From NCBI GenBank assembly GCA_025890175.1, contig JANPYM010000014.1:877052-941051 (forward strand): a stretch of 64,000 nucleotides of DNA, in the 5' to 3' direction. Origin of the DNA: Ciborinia camelliae. Lineage: Eukaryota > Ascomycota > Leotiomycetes > Helotiales > Sclerotiniaceae. Both the position numbers and the translations under genes were made by a program. A model generated the notes under the pieces. The model did not search any database, had not been told where the DNA came from, and was given only the letters and a program-made list of their open reading frames with translations. Below are positions 56,514-64,000 of this stretch, in pieces; positions within the stretch are counted from its first letter, which is position 1, and each line of letters starts with the position of its first letter.

Positions 56514-59500
56514 GTCGGAGTTCTTTCACGATGAAAGTCTAAGTGAGGTTTGAAAAGGCAGAGGAATTATAGTTCTTTTATAATGTTAGTCCGAGCATAA
56601 CCTTTATGCATGAATCAGTATAAAATACTAAACAATTAGGAGAACGCAATACCTCCGCATGTGCGACTCACTAAGAGTAAATTGAACTAGTCCGGTCAAA
56701 ACCCAGAAAGTTAAAGTGACGTTAACAAACTGTCTGCTGGATAATGCCTTTCTGGGAATCTTGTTTTGATCTAAAATTAAGATGTTCTGTTCCAATTGTA
56801 ACTCGAAGGTTTACGAAGCCAACCTCGAACAATCTATTAACGACGTTACTCTAGGAATACTCAGATTCAAGTTTGATGGTGATCTTGTTACAAAAACGAA
56901 AGAACCGAAATATGATTATTGCCCTGAGTTGTATATAGAGACGGTGTGTGATCGATGATGAAATATCTGAAGGATGTAAAGGGGTTTGACTTCTTGTAAA
57001 GAAAAACGTAACGAGGAGTGGTGAGGAGTGAGGACTCTTAAGTATAGCAGACTGTTTGAAGAAGATAGATCAACGGGCCGCTGCACAGTTGCTGGGGTGG
57101 AATTTCGATAGAGGGCTGAGAGGACGGGATGACAAGATCAAAGTGTCAGGGGTGTTTCCTACAAGAGGACACCTCAGTATCAGAGGTGGATCTAATGTCC
57201 GTCTAAGGTTTGTGCTATGGTAAAGAAGGGAGTTTAGGATAGTCTTGTCGATGAAGCTACATGGAGATATGCTTGCCGATCCAAAAAAAAAAGGCAGAAG
57301 TAAGAACGGTTGTAGCTAAGTAAGCGTCTGGTGTGGCGTTTCTCCAGAAAGGTTCCAAGAAGGTTCTGGGTGTATGGGTTGCGACTGATGGAATTAGAAA
57401 TGAGAAGTAACGATCGTGTTCGCCGCAAAGTTAGAGCTGCATCCTACCAGCTAGGTTCTTCTAACTCAACACACTTACGCTCTTCAATCGTGCAGCAATG
57501 CAGCCGCTATATTCCCCGGTGGAAACATTCCATATTATCCAATACCGAGCAGGGGGATGTTCCAAAGCTGCAACTTTAATGCACCTTGCCGAACGAATGA
57601 TGAGAATCGGGGTCAATTGAAGGAAGACTTGCGATTTGATCGATTGTTTACTAGTTGGCATGAATAATCCATTTTTGTCCAACTCTCATGGATTCACATA
57701 CTCTAATGGTTAACAGGGAAGTTTATGGATCTGCATTTTTTGGGGTTTCTTATTATTGTTTAGCTGCACACTCAAGAAACAGGAGCTGATAGCTGATAGA
57801 TGATGGGTCTGTATCGAAATGATGTTAAGTTTGGCAGTTTTTATGGTCACAGGTGGAGTAGGTGCTTGTACATTGTTGGTATGTGCATTAAGCACATCCA
57901 TTCATACCTCTGGGATCAGCCTTGTCTCTGTTATTTCCCCTCCTGTCTTCCCACATATCAGAGTACGACTTCATAATTGCAATATCTGCAAGGATCCTTC
58001 TGTGGCTGATATCGCTGATATCCACCAGATCTTGTTATTCATTCAAGATCTTAGCTATTCTTGATTAACCTTTTAGACCTCTTTGGGAACTCGGTTACTC
58101 GAACAATTCGACCTACCTCCTACCTAAAACCAAACTCTGAACAGTATGCATGGGTTAAGGAAATGGGAAAGATCATTACCAAAAGAATATTAGAGACTCG
58201 GAATCGAGATGTCATAGATTCATACTAAGTATTAGGGTACTTGATACTTTCAATTGATAGACTTTCAGCGCATAGGCTCTAAACCATAACAAGTTATAGC
58301 GAGGGAAACCTTACAAGACCTAAATACTCCTAATTATGGGGTTAATTTGGGAAAGGAGGGGGCGGGATGACTTAAGAGTCAAGAGTTAAGAATCAAGAGG
58401 GGAGCTCGGTGATTTATTCCGCACTGACCTAATATGACTAGCACAACCCAAGTAACTCGTCTCTAAGTTATTAATTTATGACTCCACAGTTAAAAAAAGA
58501 TACAAGGAAAGGTACTAATAATCATACTATAATTCGATACTTACATTAATGAATTCTGTTAAAACTTGGAGGTTATCCTTCAGACTGGCATAATCATATT
58601 AAACTAGACAATCCCTTCTCGTTATAAACTACTACTATCTTTGAAACAATCATCCAGTTTACGTTTATAGCAAGTATAACTGGAGCTCAGTTACCTACTC
58701 CTGTACAGTACTGTAATTCCATGTTCCGTAGATTACGATACCTAGAAAATTATTTCTTCCAAAATAGGGAAATCTGGGGATGTCAAAATAGAACCGATGA
58801 AGTTTAATTGGAGATCAAAATCTAGGTACAATAATAGAGCAGGTAGAATACAAACTTTCCTTCCTCGTTGAAAGCGCATGTCTTTCGTTGGTAGTGTTAC
58901 TGACTGATTGGATCGAGGCTTCATTTGTATGGCACAACCTTAGCTTCAGCAGAATTTGCATTGATGTGGAGGGCCTAAAAGCTGAATTCATGGAGATCAA
59001 ATCCTCTTCCGAACGAAATTTTGACATAAGGCAAGACATGAATGGTAACGTCCCGGGTTCCAGGAAGTAAGTTTGAACTGTTCGATTAGCTGCTCACCGT
59101 CCGTTTCAACTACTACCGAATCCCGCTCGCAAGCCACGACGTTCAGGCAAGAGTGACTGGCTTCTTTCTGCCAGTGACATGATCGACACCGGGAGGTGAT
59201 ATTTTTCCCATCCTGGGATCTCAACTTTGAACAGCTATACAGGACAGGGAGCTTATTATTATGAGCCGAAAAAAGCTTTGATTATTGACAAATGAACTGC
59301 CTAAATCATCATGAATGGTTAATTTGGGTAAATTCAAATCGCCGAATACCCGCGAGGTAATATATCTTTGGACTTGGGACAAGGCAATCTGACCTATCAT
59401 TTCTGCTACTGTTAACACTTGCAGGATGCAGAACAATGGGATCTTGCAGGTTTTTGTTCTGGCCCGAGTGACCCATCTGCTTGGGACCAACCATAACGAA

Positions 59501-60558
59501 TTTTGTTTTGTATTCAAAATACAAAAATTGGAATATTATTAGCATAAAAAGTATTGTATTATTCCAATTCTGAAGGCCGTCAAGTCTGAGAGCCTTCTAT
59601 GTCCATGCGATGAAATGTCCCGATGAACTACCAGATATATTTTAGTCTGATGCGTTAATAATTCCTAGTTTGGAAACATCAGCGATTTCCTTGACACCCG
59701 TTGTAAAGAATGATTAAAGAATGATGCGATGACACTTTGCACTATGACCCCCATGAATCCCGCTGCCATTTAGATATTATCCTTGAATGTCCTCGAATAT
59801 CCTTGCATACTTCCACTTACAGTGATACCGAGGGTTGCTTGGATCTAGGTTGTTTGAGATCTCTGGTCTTTGGTCGTTTCAGGGGCTTGAAGGGCTGGCT
59901 CATAGTCCCTTCACGATAAATTGTGGCTTAGATTCTTCGACTCATTTGAATGAGGGGCGATATCAAATAAAGCACAAGATGCTGCGAGTAAGTAAATCCG
60001 CAGGACAGAAAGCATGACAATCTAACCTAAAGCACGAGAGGTGGTTTCTTTTTCCCATGGCAATTTGCACCCTCACTTCATTGGGTTTGACTTTTCGCAA
60101 ATTTTGTAGGTACCGCTTCAAAGAGATCGTGGAGTAAGGTCCCCCGGAAAGCAGTACAAACTTCCATAAACATGGTGTCTCGGGAAGATAGCATTCGGAG
60201 GATTGTACAAATATTACGGCCACGGTTAGTTTCATCTGAACTTGCCATGACATCTTGAGTTGTACCTAGGTATCTATCTATATATTAGAATCACGAGGAG
60301 GATGGCTGCATTATGTTATGATCACATGTCTTACTGTTTTTCGGTGTGAAAGCAAACTGTGATTCCAGAAAACAACTCGCTTACTTCGTACATCATTCTC
60401 CAAAGATGCAGCTATACGGCCAGGTGCAGGTACATCAAGCATGGGTATATAAATTGATAACTGCATGTAACAAAACCCCACAGATCATCGCGATTAAAAG
60501 CAACTTGGCATGTATAGGGTATTGAAGCCGTAGACATATCTATTAAGTCAATAAATTT

Positions 60559-60762
60559 CTAAACGTTCGACCATGCACACCGTACAAGTAACCCAACCAT
60601 CAAGACATCACCCTCGGCTCCCAACGTCGATAATAAAGCCGCAGGATCAAGGTCTTCGTCTTCGTCGTCGATGTATCGTATTGTAGCATCAAACCTGCCA
60701 ATCTGGTATAAAAGAGAACTTATCCGGACCTTAAGATCTGTCATATCCATGCCCCAATCCAT
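60559..60762 (-). CDS. doubtful small ORF
   Basis: 67 codons from ATG to stop, starting MDWGMDMTDLKVRISSLLY, with an acidic patch and a hydrophobic end. No family recognised, no splice partner found. Its composition looks more protein-like than its neighbours, which is the only reason to list it. Confidence 0.15.
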   Translation of the reverse strand: MDWGMDMTDLKVRISSLLYQIGRFDATIRYIDDEDEDLDPAALLSTLGAEGDVLMVGLLVRCAWSNV

Positions 60763-63555
60763 AACCGAGCCCCACGATCTCGGAGACTCGGGATAACTCT
60801 GAGCAAATGGTGGATACTTTTTCTAGGCCTTATCCCTAAGAATCCTATCTATCTATACTCAGTATCTATATGATTGAAAAATGCCATAAAAAGACCAACT
60901 TGCGAAAATCGTGGCCCTTGTCAGAAAGTTTCAAGATTTAAACTCTTACATGGAGAAGAACGGATGCATCACTGACGAGCCCCTTCATCCAGATCTGTCA
61001 CCTTTCAAAGATCAGACTGGGTGTTCAATGGCTCCCACGCCCAGCAGTTTAATATGTTCGCCATTGGTGATGGACGGATGGTGATCAGAAAAACCTTTGA
61101 CCAAGTCATCCTATACCATCCATCCAGAAGTTTGAATGCCTTGCGATTGGATATTACATCTGCAACTGTATGCAACCTTACTGTCTGGCAGTGTCTGCAA
61201 CCCACCATCTGTCAGTCGTTGGAGTTTAGACCATTCAATTGACAGGAAAATTATGAACCCTGGTAGATGCTAGGTACAGTATGATCAACTACATTGGTTG
61301 CCCCCGATGTCATGGTTGTATAATAGCTTGCCACAAAATTCTGCAACATGATAAATTCGCAAGATTATCTAAAAGAGGAAAGAAATGCTGACATTTATTA
61401 TGTAATCTACTATGCTCCTATCCGGAAAGCTACCTATTGTACTGTACGTACCTCTACAAATATACAATACAAACGCACCGTCAACCAAGTTCAGACAATA
61501 TACGGAAATGATCCAAAAAGGATCAATCTCAAGGGTCCAAGTCAAATTCATCAGTGTAGTTAGTGTGCATCGTGGTGTGCGGGTACCGCCGTGTGGAAAT
61601 TCCGGGGTTCCTGGAACTTGCAGCCGGAAAGGAAATCCTGAAAGTCACAACAGTACGCAATCCTAATTTAACCCTAGGACTGTAGGACGTAATCTTCGTT
61701 TGTACTGCTGTGATTGTGTTGTGTAATCACTCACAACCTCGTTAACGGTTGATTCCAAGGTTCCAAGGTTCCAAACTTTACACACCCTCCTGTCCAGTAC
61801 GTTACGTACTGTACGTACCATGCACGAAGCGCCATTAAGCATTATCGCACATTCGGTACAGACTTCTCAGAGTAACCCAAGGATGTTCCACCGAATCACA
61901 AGACCTTACCCACGAGCTAATGTCCTCGAGACTATCGCACCTTCGCCAATCTAAAGGGAACGGAAGCCAGCAGTATTGGGGACATCCGGCTCTCTACATA
62001 TAGGGTGCAACAGAATTGGCTCATCGAGTCCCCATTGTTACCAGCTCGGGGACCTGAAAACCGAGTAGACGGCGCAGCACATCTCGCTACCTGTGGCTAG
62101 CCTTTTGGTCGAGTCGTACAGATACTGCCAGTCTTGCAACGCAGCTCGCCGTTCCAAAACCAGTTTATCGGGATCTCATGCTCTTTCATTCCGATTTTTG
62201 AAATTATACCTCGGAACGGGTAGGCAGTTGGTCACCAACGATTCTTCCCGATGTCTAATATTCAAGGTGGATTAGAGTAAGCAGCCATGGTAAGCTTACT
62301 GCATAGGTTCTCACTTACTTCTAAGAACCACGAACATGTAGGTAGTGGTTTGCTTTGGTTTGCTTTGCCTCGTGGATGCCATATCCAGGAACGTTACAAA
62401 ATCAAGGGGTAATACCCAATGAACACCATGAACACCATGAAAATCTCATATTCCTTTTATTCTATCAACACTGCATGGGTTTCAGTAAAAATTACTGCAG
62501 CCATCAATCATGGTCCCCACGCGATCGTAATCCTTCGACAAGGTTCTTATGAATCTTATCTGATTTCTCTTACCAACATCAGAAGTTTCCTCTGAAAAGT
62601 TGATAATATCTTACCAGAAAGCTGCGCCCCTTCTAAAAGAAAAGTCCTGGGTATTTGTGTGCAATCGCACGCCGATGAGTCTCAACATAGTAATTTGGAT
62701 ATGGCAAATTTATACGATAATATTGAAGCAAACATCATTTCATATCCGGATTTTCAAGATCGGTCTCGAGATTGGATTCTTATGGCCAACTGAATGAGGG
62801 GGTGGGTTTCAATCGGCCTATAGGGGGTTAACCACGAGGTTAATCGCAAGAAATGGTAATAACAACCCAGACTAGCCTGGAAAGCCTGAGGTCTAGGCCT
62901 ATCGATGTCCTTCAAGCACCACCATCAATACTTTGTCAATACTTTTGGTGCTGCGTCATTTAGGATTTCTTGCAAGGTCCAGCATTCCAAGTGGTAGTTT
63001 CTATGATTTTTTTTCATGAATCTATAGCGAGTTCTCGCTATACGAATGCGATATTCACACAATCATACGATCATCGTTATATTCTCTTCCTTTACCCCCA
63101 ACTGCAAGCGTGCATATTCCGTGTTTTGCCACTTATGACTTTATTTGCCTGTCTTATTTTTACCACGAGTGGTTAAGAACCACGATGACGATTGCTACCA
63201 CCTCACTGCATGCTGAAGTCATTCATGCTAGACTTAAATGCAGCGCCCTCGAGAGCACTGTGTATGCAATAAGCTGCAAAAACAAATACTGAGCGGGGTT
63301 GATACCCCACGCTGGAGTCACATCTTTGGGCACTATACATGAAAATATTCTAGGATATCAATCCTCAACTCCGACAACTTGCATGTATTTTCTAAATCTG
63401 CTTGGATTATAAAGCTTCAATACTAAATTGGTCAGCGACAACATCACGATCAATACCACAGCCTGAGGAAATATGACCAGTCTACTGAAATTCCTCGGCT
63501 CGGAAGGCCCTTCATGAATCTTGAGTATTATGCTGTTATAGTACTGAAGAATCTC

Positions 63556-63766
63556 GGTGTGTCCAACAGTCCAGACCGCAGTCCAAAAATGAGAGATTTT
63601 GAATTCTTGAATTTTTTTAAAAGAATCATTTAAGTTATTAAATTATTAAATGTAGTTGGAATAATAAATCTATTAAACCATTTTGTTTATTTTCAAATAT
63701 TTATTACTTTTCAAACATTGAAAACTTGGATCTGATCCGCTAGTCCGGACTATTGGATGCACTGCT
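63556..63766. repeat. degenerate short dispersed element, copy 3
   Basis: The left end at 63557-63576 and the right end at 63744-63763 are inverted copies over about 20 bases with four mismatches, all transitions. The interior (about 165 bp) is extremely A+T-rich, with many TTAAA/TATTA stretches, and non-coding. The layout is that of a short MITE-like element. Confidence 0.5.
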
Positions 63767-64000
63767 TAAGATGCAACCTTGATCTATTCAATCCTAAAGA
63801 GCTCCCCCTGTATCTTGCATATATTGTTCTTATTCTCCTGCTTTCAAGCCTCAATATATCCACCCAGTATGTAAGCTCACATCACCTTTCGTTGGTTCTG
63901 TCAGCACTGCCTGTGATATATAGAACAAGCTTATGCCCAAAAAGAATCCACCAGGTTCTAAAGATAATACATCGCATTCTTCCCCTTTCTCAAACGATGA

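Larger units (their letters stand above)
56514..64000. other. 7.5-kb region with no supported gene
   Basis: Upstream region of the homeodomain gene and beyond. All open frames are short and lack family signs. A 67-codon frame at 60559-60762 (-) with an acidic DDEDEDLDP stretch could be a small gene or relic. A TACCTAGGTA copy is at 60263. The far right holds a third copy of the dispersed element. A few hundred bases around 58.3-58.5 kb are notably A+T-rich. Confidence 0.5.

Noticed and set aside
56680..56700. CTAGTCCGGTC similar to the dispersed-element end
   Set aside because: Only about ten bases match and no second end or A+T-rich interior was found nearby.
1..64000. CRISPR arrays, operons, ribosome binding sites
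   Set aside because: The window is eukaryotic; no array of regular repeats and spacers is present.

Overview
The window is nuclear DNA of a filamentous ascomycete. Genes are split by short GT-AG introns, mostly 48-80 bp, often with a CTAAC-type branch site. Intergenic DNA is A+T-rich and full of simple repeats. The gene content (SesA/NB-ARC NLR, GH18 chitinase with CBM1, ricin-fold secreted proteins, GT69, fungal kinesin-14) fits Pezizomycotina. From general likeness of proteins and intergenic sequence I suspect Leotiomycetes (Botrytis/Sclerotinia-like), but I could not test this.

Layout. 1-3017 (-): NLR-type STAND protein, cut by the left edge. 4213-5848 (+): RMD1/DUF155 membrane protein. 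7032-7997 (-): HMG-like INO80-type chromatin subunit. 8609-10407 (+): chaperonin CCT8. 11422-13153 (+): secreted protein with two ricin-fold domains. 13609-16342 (+): CorA-like membrane protein. 16540-18260 (-): secreted berberine-bridge-like FAD oxidoreductase with an apparent frameshift. 19940-21262 (-): chitinase. 24447-26139 (+): unrecognised protein. 27430-27501 (-): tRNA-Gly with a poorly paired acceptor stem. 28570-29501 (-): short-chain dehydrogenase. 31266-33038 (-): CAP59-like glycosyltransferase. 34613-37803 (-): AMPK-beta-type CBM protein with an acidic repeat region and a C-terminal anchor. 39496-41074 (+): IWR1. 43753-44855 (-): LOA1-like acyltransferase. 45504-48793 (+): kinesin-14. 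54886-56513 (-): TALE homeodomain protein. The rest, notably 48.8-54.9 kb and 56.5-64 kb, has no gene I can support.

How it fits together. Housekeeping genes (CCT8, IWR1, LOA1, kinesin-14, RMD1-like, INO80-like) are interleaved with accessory or secreted functions (NLR, ricin-fold protein, FAD oxidoreductase, chitinase, orphan gene) concentrated in 11-26 kb. I see no biosynthetic cluster or defence island. Most gene models were rebuilt by hand by joining frames across introns; exon borders are given in each entry.

The most unusual signals are a family of short degenerate elements sharing a GTCCGGACTATTGGA-like end (50-52 kb and 63.6 kb), strong enrichment of the palindrome TACCTAGGTA between genes, a near-perfect hairpin inserted in an intron of the ricin-fold gene, an intron whose retention would swap a membrane anchor for an immediate stop, and a 10-N gap flanked by identical 21-base sequences.
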